DNA of 64,000 bases from Dehalogenimonas lykanthroporepellens BL-DC-9 (GTDB lineage: Bacteria; Chloroflexota; Dehalococcoidia; Dehalococcoidales; Dehalococcoidaceae): contig CP002084.1 of assembly GCA_000143165.1 (NCBI GenBank), positions 1,513,501-1,577,500 of the forward strand, in the 5' to 3' direction. The notes beneath the pieces are model-generated. The model did not search any database, was not told the origin of the DNA, and saw nothing but the letters and a program-made list of their open reading frames with translations. Below, piece by piece: positions 23,891 through 33,910 of this stretch. A program made the position numbers and the translations under genes. Numbering within the stretch: position 1 is the first letter of the stretch; the number at the start of each line of letters is the position of its first letter.

Positions 23891-25117
23891 ATGTTCGGTT
23901 TCTACGCTTTTCTCCTGATGTGGTACGGCCTGGGGGCTATCATCGGTGTCATTGTATTCCGTGATGCCCGCAGACTGGGTCGGCGGGTCGGTGAAGCACT
24001 GGCCTGGGCTCTGGCTTCGGGTTTGTTGCTCCCGTTTGCCGCTCTGATTTACTATTTTCTCACCCGTCGGGACTGGCAAAAGGAATCAGCCGGTGAGCTT
24101 CCGGCGGCTGATGACTCCGCTAATCCCTTCATTCGTTTTCTGCGGTCGGCCGGCCGTAATCGGGGTGCGCTGGTTGTGCTTCTCTTGATCCTGGCCAGTG
24201 TGATCCCCAATCTCTACGGTCAGGGCTGGTTTTGTTTTTCTTTCGGTTCGGAAGATGTCGATCCGTTGACCGTTCAATGGCAGAGCGGCATCGGCGCCTG
24301 TTTCGACGGTGAGTACCTGTGGGTGGCCGATGACGGCGGCCTCGCGGTTCGTAAGGTAGACCCGGCTGACGGGTCGGTGGTGGGTGAGGTTCCTATCGAG
24401 GGCCGGGCCGAGGGCATGGCCTTTGACGGCAAATACATTTGGGTATCGGTTCTCAGCGGTAGTTACCCGAGTGGCCATCTGGTGAAAATAAATGCCGACA
24501 GTCTGAAGGTGACAGTGTATGACCGGTGGTCGGTCAACCCCGATGATTATGGTTCCTTGTATTATGACGGCAAGTATCTCTGGGGCGGCATGGGCGGCAT
24601 CAGTAAAATCTGCCGCACCAACGGCATCGTTGTCGATGACCGGCTGGTCGAACACGGCCCTAACTATCTGGTCTCCGACGGCCGGTATCTCTGGTCGGCC
24701 GGACAGAATTTCAACCGGATTGACCCTGACCGCGGCAGTATCGTTGACTCAACCGGCAGTGTCCCCGGCGCCGTCGGCGGTTCTCTGATGTTCGATGGTA
24801 AAGACCTGTGGTTTTTCAATGGTTTAGCCTTATATTGGTTGGATCTCGACAGTGACGGTAATCCTATCTCGGAAACTAAGTTTGAAATGCCGGTCTACGG
24901 CGGCAATGCGGTGACCGACGGTAGCACCATCTGGATGGTGGACATCGAGGACGGCACCGTGGTCGAATTCGACATCGCCACCCGGGAAATCGTCGGCTTG
25001 ACCACGGTTTCATTCGCCGATGGCACCTATGCCATGAGAGCCGCCCTGGCTTACGACGGTCACGATGTCTGGGTCGTCAACCGCGCCAACGGCTCGGTCT
25101 ACAAAGTGCAGGGCTGA
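23891..25117 (+). CDS. Membrane-anchored beta-propeller protein
   Basis: 408 aa from ATG 23891, one base after the previous stop. N-terminal membrane helices (residues about 3-22 and 35-58) and a third at 95-115, then about 290 residues of repeated blades with FDGEYLWVAD, FDGKYIWVSV, YDGKYLWGGM, SDGRYLWSAG and YDGHDVWVVN. These look like YncE/NHL-type propeller repeats on the exterior face. A binding or scaffold role is likely; no catalytic site recognised. Confidence 0.75.
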   Translation: MFGFYAFLLMWYGLGAIIGVIVFRDARRLGRRVGEALAWALASGLLLPFAALIYYFLTRRDWQKESAGELPAADDSANPFIRFLRSAGRNRGALVVLLLILASVIPNLYGQGWFCFSFGSEDVDPLTVQWQSGIGACFDGEYLWVADDGGLAVRKVDPADGSVVGEVPIEGRAEGMAFDGKYIWVSVLSGSYPSGHLVKINADSLKVTVYDRWSVNPDDYGSLYYDGKYLWGGMGGISKICRTNGIVVDDRLVEHGPNYLVSDGRYLWSAGQNFNRIDPDRGSIVDSTGSVPGAVGGSLMFDGKDLWFFNGLALYWLDLDSDGNPISETKFEMPVYGGNAVTDGSTIWMVDIEDGTVVEFDIATREIVGLTTVSFADGTYAMRAALAYDGHDVWVVNRANGSVYKVQG

Positions 25118-25443
25118 TGTTCACCTTCTTTCGCGAAAGGTACTATGCTATGAGAGCCGCCGCCGCGGCTATTGAGCACCGTCATTACGAGGAGCTCAGC
25201 GACGTGGTGATCTTGTTCATCTGCCTGCCCGCCTGCCATTGCGCGCACCCATCAGCCGAGAAACAATCTCGGTACCCCTATCCGCCGCAACTATCTATGT
25301 CATTACCCGTGAAAACGGGAACGCTGATGGCTGACAGCTCGTCCCCCGTTTTGGACATTGAATATTTAAGATTTAATATTGTTTATGATTTGTTATTTGG
25401 GATTTGGAATTTCCCGGCCAAACCGGGGGTATGGGAGGGGTAA
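25118..25443. other. Gene-free region with REP-like and interspersed repeats
   Basis: A frame covers this stretch but its composition is not protein-like. It holds a REP-like segment (GTCATTACGAGGAGCTCAGCGACG, about 25179-25202) and, from 25313, a copy of an AT-rich repeat also found at 26541. I see no gene here. Confidence 0.55.
25313..25428 (+). repeat. Interspersed repeat, copy 1
   Basis: About 115 bp, sharing ACGGGAACGCTGA, GACAGCTCGT, ATATTTAAGAT and TTTGTTATTTGGGATTTGG with 26541-26650. Both copies lie upstream of genes in intergenic space. Origin unknown. Confidence 0.7.
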
Positions 25444-26148
25444 TTGAAAAAGGCCTCAGGATTAAAAAAGAGCCTGTTGCTCATCGGCTTATTCGTCGGG
25501 CTGACGGTGGTGTCCGGTTGCGCCGATCCGGTAGCTTCCGTTCCCCGGAATATTGAAGACCTTTCGCTGACCGGGGTCTGGCGCCAGGTGGTGGACGTCA
25601 TCGATATCCAGGCGGAGTCGGCCCGGCTGGACACATTCAATCTGGTTACCGACGCTGAGGGTGAAATACAACGGCTGTCGCTGAAATTCTATGGCTATGA
25701 TTCTGACGGGAGACCGAAATTCTTTAGCGCCGAGATGAACTCAAACAGATTGCTGGGGGTGAAAACTTTGGTCACTACGTCGGTTTTGGAGTATCGGCAC
25801 CCTCTGGGGATTCTGGCTGAACTCGACGCCGTGGGCATCGCGGCGTTGGAGCCGGGGGACGACGGCTTATCCATCCAGATAAGATTTCAACGGAACGATA
25901 TCAGCTATAGGTATGAATACACTGATGTCTTCCATTTGTCGAACGGAAACTTGCGGCAATTGGATAAAATCCGGTTTTCCAACGATTATTATTCTTGTGT
26001 CATCGAATATTTTCAGCTTCAAAAGTCCGATTCCGGTATCTATACCACGCCGCCGGCGCCGGTGCCGCCCGGACAGCGGACGGGCCAGGTGTGGTTTCTG
26101 ACCGAAGACCTGTCTATGGCAGTCGATGTGGTATATTTGGATGAATGA
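25444..26148 (+). CDS. Lipoprotein, unknown function
   Basis: 234 aa from TTG 25444 after GGGAGGGGTAA. Lipobox VVSGC gives a lipid-anchored protein. The rest is a mixed beta-rich domain with many charged residues and no recognised motif. Followed by a REP-like segment. Confidence 0.65.
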   Translation: MKKASGLKKSLLLIGLFVGLTVVSGCADPVASVPRNIEDLSLTGVWRQVVDVIDIQAESARLDTFNLVTDAEGEIQRLSLKFYGYDSDGRPKFFSAEMNSNRLLGVKTLVTTSVLEYRHPLGILAELDAVGIAALEPGDDGLSIQIRFQRNDISYRYEYTDVFHLSNGNLRQLDKIRFSNDYYSCVIEYFQLQKSDSGIYTTPPAPVPPGQRTGQVWFLTEDLSMAVDVVYLDE

Positions 26149-26198
26149 ATGGAATTACCGATGGTCTTGAAATTATCCGGATTCGGCCAAACTCCACC

Positions 26199-26265
26199 GA
26201 GTCGTCATTGCGGGCGATCCCGAAGGGGCGCGAAGCAACCTCGGTCGCTGTCGCGCTTCACGGCG
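26199..26265. repeat. REP-like intergenic sequence
   Basis: GTCGTCATTGCGGGCGATCC...GGTCGCTGTCGCGC resembles the REP-type sequences with CGTCATTGCGAG...GCGACG seen between genes in many genomes; a related one is at 25179. Function unknown. Confidence 0.5.
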
Positions 26266-26287
26266 GTGTCCATCTTTTAAGGAATCG

Positions 26288-26476
26288 ATGCGTATGCTGA
26301 AACAATTTTTAGCCGGTGTGTTCGTCATCGTTATCGGCTTTTCGACGGTCGCCTGCGGCAACGCATCGGCCAGCCCCGGCCCGCCATCCATCAGTCCGGT
26401 TTCAGTCATCGCCGCCTTCATCGGCGGCTTCGCCGTGGCTGGCCTGATATTCAACCTGCTCCGTCGCCGTAAGTGA
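26288..26476 (+). CDS. Small lipoprotein-like protein with C-terminal helix
   Basis: 62 aa from ATG 26288 after TTTAAGGAATCG. N-terminal export signal with lipobox-like STVAC, a Pro/Ser linker, then a helix (VIAAFIGGFAVAGLIFNLL) and an LRRRK tail, resembling a PEP-CTERM-like or sorting-type end. Unknown function; could be a surface anchor. Confidence 0.55.
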   Translation: MRMLKQFLAGVFVIVIGFSTVACGNASASPGPPSISPVSVIAAFIGGFAVAGLIFNLLRRRK

Positions 26477-26540
26477 CTGATTTACCCGGAATTACAGTCC
26501 CCCGCTCCCGTATCCCGTTCGTGGTGAGCTTGTCGAACCA

Positions 26541-26650
26541 TGAACGGGAACGCTGACAGCTCGTTCCTCGTTTTGGGCATTGGATATTTAAGATAAGATA
26601 TTGTTTAAGGTTTGTTATTTGGGATTTGGCACTTCCCGGCAAAGCCGGAG
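26541..26650 (+). repeat. Interspersed repeat, copy 2
   Basis: Second copy of the repeat at 25313, about 110 bp, with a short deletion near its start. It lies just before dnaE. Confidence 0.7.
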
Positions 26651-26720
26651 GCTAAAGGCTGACGGCCATCTGCTGAAACATCCCCTCCGGTGATGATATA
26701 ATGACCCCGGGTTTTACCGC

Positions 26721-29700
26721 ATGTTCACTCATCTTCACGTCCATACCGAATTCAGCCTGCTCGATGGCATGTGCCGCATTCCGGCACTGGTTCACCGTGC
26801 CAAAGAGTTGGGCATGACCGCTCTGGCCATCACCGACCATGGCACCATGTACGGTGCCCTGAAGTTCTACCGGGAATGTCTGGCTCAGGATATCAAGCCC
26901 ATCATCGGTTGTGAGGTCTATGTCGCCCCCGGCTCCCGGTTGGACAAGACCCCCGCCGGCAAGAATCACCGCCACCTGGTGCTCCTGGCCCGCAACAACA
27001 CCGGCTACCGCAATCTGCTCCAGCTGGTATCCCTGGCCAACACCGAGGGTTTCTACTACAAGCCCCGGGTGGACCGGGAAATCCTGGCGAAGTATCGGGA
27101 AGGGTTGATTGCCCTGTCGGCCTGTCCTTCGGGTGAAGTGCCCCGGCTGATACTGGAAAACCGCCTGTCCGAAGCCCGAGAGACAGCTGAGTGGTATCGT
27201 GACAATTTCGACGGTGATTTCTACTTCGAGATTCAGCGCCACCCCATGCCGGAATTCGACCGCATCAACAACGCCCTCATCGACCTGTCCCGCGAACTGG
27301 ACATCCCGCTGGTGGCCACCGGTGACACCCACTACGTCCGGAGAGAGGACGCCCAGACGCATGACCTTCTGCTGTGTATCGGCACCGGCGCCATGGTGAA
27401 GGATACCTCCCGCATGAAGATGCAGGCGGACTCCTTCTATCTGAAGAGTGAGGCCGAAATGGCTGAGCTGTACCGGGATATTCCCGAGGCGCTGGAGAAT
27501 ACCAACCGTATCGCTGATAAATGTGATCTCAAGCTGGAGTTCGGCCGGGTACACCTGCCGCAGATAGACCGGCCGGCCGGGCTGACCTCCGATGAATACC
27601 TGTCTCAACTGTGTCATGAGGCTCTGCCGCGGCTCTATCCCGACGCTTCCGAGGCGGTCAGGGAGCGCCTGACCTATGAACTGGAAGTCATCGAAAAGAC
27701 CCAGTTCGCGGACTATTTTCTGGTCGTCTGGGACATCATCCGCTTCGTCAAGGAGCGCGGCATCTACTTCGGTGTCCGCGGCTCGGCGGCGGCTTCCATC
27801 GTCCTGCGCTGTCTGGACATTACCGAGGTGGATCCTCTGGAGTACAATCTGGTCTTCGAGCGCTTCCTCAACATCGAACGCAAGGAAATGCCCGATATCG
27901 ACATGGATTTTCAGGATGACCGTCGCGACGAGGTCATCGAGTACGTTTCTGAAAAATACGGGCTGGATCACGTCGCCCAGATCATCACCTTCGGCACCCT
28001 GGGCGCCCGCGCCGCCATCCGGGACACCGGCCGGGCGCTGGGCATCGACCTGCCGGTCGTCGACCGGGTAGCCCGTCTCATCCCTTTCGGCCCCAACATG
28101 ACGCTGGACAAGGCGCTGGAGGAAAACACCGAACTGCGCGAGGCGGTGGCCAAAGACGGTACCGTCCAGAAGATTATCGACGCCGCCCGTCAGGTTTCCG
28201 GCCTGTCCCGCCATGCCTCCACCCACGCCGCCGGCGTGGTCATCTCCAAGGAACCGCTGGCCCTTCACGCGCCGCTTCAGCGGCTGAATCGGGAATCGGC
28301 CAGCGACGCCAGGTCGGACCTGGTCATGACCCAGTACCCGATGGAGGATATCGGGCTGATCGGTCTGCTGAAGATGGACTTCCTGGGCCTGGCCAACCTC
28401 TCTATCCTGTCCCGCGCCCAGGAGATAATCGGCCAGCGCCACGGCCGTCCGCTGGACGTCCACCGTATCCCGCTGGATGACCCCAAAACCTTCGCTCTGC
28501 TCTCAGCCGGCGAAACCATGGGCGTCTTCCAGTTGGAAGGCGCCGGCATGCGCCGTTATATCAAGGAATTAAAACCGACTCATTTTACCGACATCGCCGC
28601 CATGGTGGCCCTCTACCGTCCCGGGCCCATGGAACAGATTCCGCGCTTCATCCGCTCCAAGCACGGCGAGGAAGCCATCACTTATCCTCACCCGGCGCTT
28701 GAAGAGATACTGCAGGAAACCTACGGTGTCATCGTCTACCAGGAACAGGTGCTGTTCATCGCCCGCACCTTCTCCGGCTTCTCGCTGGGCCAGGCCGACA
28801 TTCTGCGCAAGGCTATGGGCAAGAAGAATCCCGAGGTGATGCAGAAGCAGAAGCAGAATTTCATTGCCGGGGCGCTGAAGAACGGCTATAGCGAAGACCT
28901 GGCCGTCGAGGTTTTCGGCCTCATTGAACCTTTCGCCGGTTACGCCTTCAACAAAGCTCATGCCGTCAGCTACGCCCTCATCGCCTACCAGACTGCCTAT
29001 CTCAAGGCCAATTACCCGGTGGAATACATGGCCGCTTTCCTGGCCACTCAGCGTGATGTCGCCGAGAAGGTCGCCGCCGCGGCGGTGGAATGTCGTCGTC
29101 TGGGTATCTCTCTCCTGCCGCCGGACATCAACAATAGTGACGTCAACTTCTCCGTCGAGGACAGTAGCCCGGCCGGCCCGGCCATCCGTTTCGGCCTGGC
29201 CGCTGTCAAGAACGTCGGTGAAGCCGCTGTTACCGGGCTGGTCGCCGAGCGCCGTTCCGGCGGGCCGTTTACCTCGGTAGAGGATTTCTGTCGCCGGGTT
29301 GACGGCGCCTGCCTCAACCGCCGGGTGCTGGAAAGCCTCATCAAGGCCGGCGCCCTCGACTGTCTGGGTGACCGGGCCACCCTGCTTCAGAATGCCGGCC
29401 GCCTGCTGGACTTCGCCGAGCGGGAACGCCGCATCCGTGACTCCGGTCAGGGGACGCTCTTCGACCTGTTCGGCGGTGTCGCCGAAGCGCCACCGGTGGC
29501 CCTGGACCTGGAAAGCGGCTCGGCCACTTTCAATGACATCCTGGCCTGGGAAAAGGACCTGCTCGGTCTGTATGTTTCGGCTCACCCCTTTTCCCGCTTC
29601 GTCGGCAAGGTGGACCATGACACCACCGCCCTGTGCGGCGAGATTACCGAAGAAATGGAAGGCCAGACGACCACCCTGGCCGGCATGGTCGTCGCCGTGC

Positions 29701-30356
29701 GCTTGGCCCAGACCCGCGACGGCAACACCTTTGCCAACGTGGAGCTGGAAGACCTGAACGGCCGCGTTGAGGTTATCGCCTGGCCGAAGCTGTATTCCCA
29801 GACGAAGGACTACTGGCAGGAGGGCAACGTCCTGCTGGTCGAGGGCCGGGTGGTTTTCCGCGGTGACCGCGGCTCCATCCACACCGACGCCGTCCGGCTG
29901 TATCAGCCGGGTGCCGCCGACGATGACAATCCCTCAGCCGGCGAACTGATTCGGGTCGGCCGGCCGGGCGGCAACGGTAAACGGAAGTTCCCGCCCCGGC
30001 CGGCCAAGACCCTACCGGCAAGAAATCCCCCGGCGGCGGTAGCCGTCGCCGAACCGGAACCTTCAACATTACCAGACAAGGATACAACACCAACCATGTC
30101 CTGTTTCCTGAATATGACCATCGACCAGAGCGATAACGCCGAGGCTGACCTCAGGCTTTACAACCAGGTGCTCGAAACTCTCGACCTCTACCCCGGCCCG
30201 GGCGCCGTCAAGCTTCGTATCAATTGCCCCGGCCGCCGCTACCTGATGAATCTGCCGCAGGTCCGGGTGACCTGCAACGAAGAACTGCTGGAGGAACTGA
30301 CCGGCCTGCTGGGTGACCGCGGCACGGCCGTTTTCGTGGAAAATGGCAAACACTGA
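26721..30356 (+). CDS. dnaE: DNA polymerase III alpha subunit
   Basis: 1211 aa from ATG 26721. Order: PHP domain (HLHVHTEFSLLDG), polymerase palm with the catalytic acidic motif PDIDMDFQDDRRDEVI near residue 391-405, fingers with GVRGSAAASIV and the AFNKAHAVSYALIAYQTA stretch, tandem HhH region, OB-fold (TTLAGMVVAVRLAQTRDG) and a C-terminal domain. Chromosomal replicase; length is normal for the family. High-GC third codon positions differ from the AT-rich accessory genes. The last bases overlap the next gene. Confidence 0.98.
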   Translation: MFTHLHVHTEFSLLDGMCRIPALVHRAKELGMTALAITDHGTMYGALKFYRECLAQDIKPIIGCEVYVAPGSRLDKTPAGKNHRHLVLLARNNTGYRNLLQLVSLANTEGFYYKPRVDREILAKYREGLIALSACPSGEVPRLILENRLSEARETAEWYRDNFDGDFYFEIQRHPMPEFDRINNALIDLSRELDIPLVATGDTHYVRREDAQTHDLLLCIGTGAMVKDTSRMKMQADSFYLKSEAEMAELYRDIPEALENTNRIADKCDLKLEFGRVHLPQIDRPAGLTSDEYLSQLCHEALPRLYPDASEAVRERLTYELEVIEKTQFADYFLVVWDIIRFVKERGIYFGVRGSAAASIVLRCLDITEVDPLEYNLVFERFLNIERKEMPDIDMDFQDDRRDEVIEYVSEKYGLDHVAQIITFGTLGARAAIRDTGRALGIDLPVVDRVARLIPFGPNMTLDKALEENTELREAVAKDGTVQKIIDAARQVSGLSRHASTHAAGVVISKEPLALHAPLQRLNRESASDARSDLVMTQYPMEDIGLIGLLKMDFLGLANLSILSRAQEIIGQRHGRPLDVHRIPLDDPKTFALLSAGETMGVFQLEGAGMRRYIKELKPTHFTDIAAMVALYRPGPMEQIPRFIRSKHGEEAITYPHPALEEILQETYGVIVYQEQVLFIARTFSGFSLGQADILRKAMGKKNPEVMQKQKQNFIAGALKNGYSEDLAVEVFGLIEPFAGYAFNKAHAVSYALIAYQTAYLKANYPVEYMAAFLATQRDVAEKVAAAAVECRRLGISLLPPDINNSDVNFSVEDSSPAGPAIRFGLAAVKNVGEAAVTGLVAERRSGGPFTSVEDFCRRVDGACLNRRVLESLIKAGALDCLGDRATLLQNAGRLLDFAERERRIRDSGQGTLFDLFGGVAEAPPVALDLESGSATFNDILAWEKDLLGLYVSAHPFSRFVGKVDHDTTALCGEITEEMEGQTTTLAGMVVAVRLAQTRDGNTFANVELEDLNGRVEVIAWPKLYSQTKDYWQEGNVLLVEGRVVFRGDRGSIHTDAVRLYQPGAADDDNPSAGELIRVGRPGGNGKRKFPPRPAKTLPARNPPAAVAVAEPEPSTLPDKDTTPTMSCFLNMTIDQSDNAEADLRLYNQVLETLDLYPGPGAVKLRINCPGRRYLMNLPQVRVTCNEELLEELTGLLGDRGTAVFVENGKH

Positions 30357-30591
30357 CTGGGTGGCGGCCGCCACCGCCGATAATGAATTCGCCGCCACGC
30401 TGTGGCGCGACATACTGGCTGACGCCGGTATCCCGGCTTATGTTGAAACCGCCGGTTCGGCCACCTTCCTGCAGGTTTCTTCACCGCTTCGTCCCCGCCG
30501 GGTGATGGTGCCCCCGGAACGACTGAAGGAAGCCCGGGTCGTCCTGGACGATATCGAAATCGTCGATGGCGCCCCCGGTGAGGAGTCATGA
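30343..30591 (+). CDS. DUF2007-like small protein
   Basis: 82 aa from ATG 30343, overlapping the dnaE 3' end by 14 bp. LADAGIPAYVETAGSATF and VMVPPERLKEARVVLDD fit DUF2007 (putative signal-transducing protein), a ferredoxin-fold domain related to GlnB/PII ends. Function unknown. Coupled to the next gene (ATGA). Confidence 0.75.
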   Translation: MANTDWVAAATADNEFAATLWRDILADAGIPAYVETAGSATFLQVSSPLRPRRVMVPPERLKEARVVLDDIEIVDGAPGEES

Positions 30592-31292
30592 AGCTGGCCC
30601 CGCCGTCAGCGTACCGTGTCGCCGCCTGGGGACTGGCGGTAGCGGTGCCGCTTTTCATCGTGGCCGTTGTCATCGCCGCGGCCGTCAATCTGTCGCCGCT
30701 GTATCATTACGGCTTCGACCGCTACAATGTGGCCGCCGTCACCGGCCTGGAACAGGCCGAACTGGAAAAGGCCGCTGACGGCCTCATCGACTATTTCAAC
30801 TCCTCGGAGGAATATATCGAACTGACTGTCCTGAAAGACGGTGAGCCGTTTGTCCTGTTCAATGAACGCGAGGTCATTCACCTTTATGACGTCAAGGGAC
30901 TTATCCGGCTGGACTACCGGATACTGGCCGGCACCGCCGGTTATATACTGCTGGCCGGGGCTTTTCTGCTCTACCGCAGTATGCCCCGGCTGGCATCAGC
31001 GCCGCTGTTCTGGGGCGGAGCCGTCACTCTGGCCGGGCTGGGCGCGGCCACGCTGGCGGCGGTGGTTGACTTCGATGCCCTATTCACTCAATTCCACCTG
31101 ATCAGCTTCGCCAATGATTTATGGCTGTTGAACCCGGCCACCGATTATCTCATCATGCTCTTCCCCGGCCCCTTCTGGCAGGACGCCGCCATCGTCGTCG
31201 GGGCTGGCATCGGTCTTCTGGCGGCAGTGGTTCTGGTCATCGGCTGGCGGGGCATGGGCGCCCCCAAAGAACGACAGGAGAATCAGGAATGA
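30588..31292 (+). CDS. Integral membrane protein, DUF1461/TIGR01906-like
   Basis: 234 aa from ATG 30588. Four to five helices with a conserved external loop: YGFDRYNVAAVTGLEQAEL, LIDYFNSSEE, LFNEREVIHLYDVKGLI. This pattern fits the TIGR01906/DUF1461 family. Function unknown. Part of the dnaE-to-carbonic-anhydrase gene string. Confidence 0.8.
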   Translation: MKLAPPSAYRVAAWGLAVAVPLFIVAVVIAAAVNLSPLYHYGFDRYNVAAVTGLEQAELEKAADGLIDYFNSSEEYIELTVLKDGEPFVLFNEREVIHLYDVKGLIRLDYRILAGTAGYILLAGAFLLYRSMPRLASAPLFWGGAVTLAGLGAATLAAVVDFDALFTQFHLISFANDLWLLNPATDYLIMLFPGPFWQDAAIVVGAGIGLLAAVVLVIGWRGMGAPKERQENQE

Positions 31293-31918
31293 CGGTTATC
31301 GAACGTTTAAAAGACGGTTTCAGACAGTTCCGGACGGAATATTTCGGTGGGACGCGCCCCCGGTTCGAGGCGCTGAAAAAGGGGCAGAAACCGGCGGTCA
31401 TGATTATCGCCTGCTCCGATTCCCGGGTGGACCCGGCTATCCTGACCAACGCCCGGCTGGGGGAACTCTTTACCGTGCGCAACATCGCCAATCTGGTTCC
31501 TCCCTGTGAGGATGACGGCGGTCATCATGGCGTCAGCGCGGCGCTGGAATTCGCCGTCACCTCCCTCAAGGTGGAACATATTATCGTCCTGGGCCATACC
31601 GGTTGCGGCGGTATCCGGGCGCTGATGGCCGGGAGGGCTTCCGGTGGCGATAAGTTCATCTCCAACTGGATGGCCGTTGCCGAACCGGCCCGGGAGAAGG
31701 CGATAGAGGCCTCCCCGGGTGGGGATGATACGGCGCGGTGCCGCGCCGCCGAACGCGCCGCGGTAGTGCTGTCGCTGGACAATCTGCGGACTTTCCCCTT
31801 CGTTTCCCGGCGTCTGGCGGCCGGAAAGCTGTCACTCCACGGCTGGTATTTCGACCTGGAAAATGGCGAACTGCTGGAGTACCGCCCGGAGACAGGGGAC
31901 TTCGTCAGCGTCAGCTGA
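31289..31918 (+). CDS. Beta-class carbonic anhydrase
   Basis: 209 aa from ATG 31289 (ATGA overlap with the previous stop); the frame is open further upstream but that part lies inside the preceding gene. Interconverts CO2 and bicarbonate. Zinc ligands Cys42 and, in LGHTGCGG, His103 and Cys106; the Asp44-Arg46 pair in CSDSR. Cytoplasmic, normal length. Supplies bicarbonate for carboxylation. Confidence 0.95.
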   Translation: MTVIERLKDGFRQFRTEYFGGTRPRFEALKKGQKPAVMIIACSDSRVDPAILTNARLGELFTVRNIANLVPPCEDDGGHHGVSAALEFAVTSLKVEHIIVLGHTGCGGIRALMAGRASGGDKFISNWMAVAEPAREKAIEASPGGDDTARCRAAERAAVVLSLDNLRTFPFVSRRLAAGKLSLHGWYFDLENGELLEYRPETGDFVSVS

Positions 31919-31935
31919 TGGGGGGGGGGTAACCC

Positions 31936-32418
31936 TCAAGCCTTGTTATCGCTGGTCTGCTCGTGTCCGGCCTCAACGGCCTTGAGCAGTATCTCCGACA
32001 GCCGCAGGTCACCGATGACGTGACCTTCGTCGTCCACCACCGGTAATATGTCCTCACCGATGTCCATCATACGGGCGAAGGCGTCCTCCAGCCGGTCGGT
32101 CTCCCGCAGACCGGTGGCCGGCCAACCGCCGTGGGCCAGTTCGCGGGCCTTGATGCCGCCGACCAGGTCGCTGACGGCGGAGAAGTCCCCCTTGTTCTTC
32201 CATTTTCCGAAGAGCTGGTACTCGGCCCATTTCTGGATGGCCAGCCGGGATACCATGCCGGCGAAACGCTTATCGGTATCCACCAGAAACACGCCGCGCA
32301 CTGCCGGGTTGGTGGCGTAGATATTGATGAGGCGCTCCAGCGTCACCTCCTCGTCGGCGACGACGCTGGCCGTGCCGTGGAGCAGATAAACATCCTTGAC
32401 TGAAAGAGGTTGATTCAT
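31936..32418 (-). CDS. CBS-domain protein
   Basis: 160 aa from ATG 32418. Two CBS motifs: the first around VTLERLINIYATNPAVRGVFLVD, the second around DRLEDAFARMMDIGEDILPVVDD with GHVIGDLRLSEIL. Stand-alone CBS pairs bind adenosyl ligands and regulate partners; the partner here is unknown. Convergent with the carbonic anhydrase gene. Confidence 0.85.
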   Translation of the reverse strand: MNQPLSVKDVYLLHGTASVVADEEVTLERLINIYATNPAVRGVFLVDTDKRFAGMVSRLAIQKWAEYQLFGKWKNKGDFSAVSDLVGGIKARELAHGGWPATGLRETDRLEDAFARMMDIGEDILPVVDDEGHVIGDLRLSEILLKAVEAGHEQTSDNKA

Positions 32419-32483
32419 CGTTACCTTTCATCATCCTGTCGGGGCGATGCTTCTATTCTAAACCCTGAACATTGTCAGCACAA

Positions 32484-32514
32484 AAAAGGGGCGGCTGTTA
32501 CAGCCGCCCCTTTT
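32484..32514 (-). terminator. Terminator of rdhA2
   Basis: A 14-bp perfect stem (AAAAGGGGCGGCTG pairing with CAGCCGCCCCTTTT) with a TTA loop, with T-runs on both sides. It lies 20 bp after the rdhA2 stop codon on the minus strand and could act in both directions. Confidence 0.85.
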
Positions 32515-33910
32515 CAGGCCATGAAAACGTTGGTTACCAGACGTTCTTGCCGGAACCGAGGGTGGTGTCGCCCGGCCAGGAATCCAGATCGCGGGTCCAC
32601 CAGGCTTCCAATTCCTCGTCGGACTTGGCTTCGGCGTAGGCGAAGGCCCGGTCCATGGTGGCGAAGAAGCTGTTGAAGACAGGCGTCGTCGCGGCGGTGG
32701 CCCGGACGATGGGATGAATCAGGCCATCCGAGGGATGGTTGAAGGGGCAGGTCGCCTGGCAGTTGCCGCAGGCCTGAGGTGAGCCGAAGTCGATACAGCT
32801 TGCCCAGTTGACGTACCAGCCCTTGAAGCCGGGGCGATTGAAGTTGCCGGCGGTATCCCAGGAAGCGTCGTTTTCCTGAGAAATGGATTCCGACGGACAG
32901 CGTTCGCCACAGCGGACGCAGGTCTTGCAGAAGGTCTCCAGACCGGCGTCTATGGGGGGAGTCGCCGCCAGCGGCAGGTCGGTGAAGAAGTAGTTGGTGT
33001 AACGCACCATCAGGCCGTAGCGGGGAGTGAGAAGGTGAGAAGTCCGACCCTGCTCACCCAGGCCGGAGAACACACCCAGGGGCACATTGGCAGTCACACC
33101 GGTCTTGTAGGTGCCGTAACCGAGAGTCTTGACCATGCGCATGGCCATGTAGCCGACCTGAGCGGCGTGGGAATAGGCGTGGCCGATAGCCTCGTTGCCC
33201 AGTTGTTTCTTGGTGCCATAACCACCGGGATAGCTGTCATCCTTGCGGAGCTGGTAGAGGCTCTGGATGTAATGTTGCTGGGTGGTAAAGGTCAGCATGT
33301 ACCTGGCTTTCTGCGGGATGTGGTAGGTGCCTTCTCCATCCCGGAAACCTTCATCGATGTTTTCGAAGACGAAGCCGGAGGCGTCGAAAATCTGGCGCGT
33401 CTTTTCGTTGACTTCCAGAGCGCCGGTCAGGACGGCGCCGTAGGTATGCAGGGCGGCGCGCATCATCTGGAGGTTGTTTTCCGCGGAATCTTCCCAGCGC
33501 TTGCCTTCGGCATTACCAGGAAGAGCGGCACTGGGGCCGTCCCAGGGAGCGTTGGGACCGATGAAGCTGGAGCCGGTACCAAAGGCATAGTCGCGCAGGG
33601 AGTCGCCGGGGGTCTTGTTGGCAAAGGCGGCTTTCTGCATTGCATCGTCTCGTTCCCGGTTACGAGCGTTGACATCGGAAGGTCTTTGGTGCATCGGATT
33701 GGCGTTGCGGTCATAAGGCTTGAAAGTGTTCCAGTCGATTTCGTTGGTCGGGTCGTGGTGGTCTCTTTCCGCGACCCACCAGGGATGTGACTGGTTGTTG
33801 GCTGAGGTGGCGACTTCGTCAAGATCCTTGAAGCCGGGGGTGATGGCGGCGGCGGCGCCCAGGCCGACACTGGAGATACCCAGCGCCTTCATGAAATCGC
33901 GGCGGCTGAG

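Noticed and set aside
25117..25443. 108-codon frame after the propeller gene
   Set aside because: It covers a REP-like segment and an interspersed repeat, has no ribosome site and non-protein-like composition.
26652..29882. Two long antisense frames (603 and 437 codons) opposite dnaE
   Set aside because: Typical shadows of a GC-rich gene; no domain or start signal.
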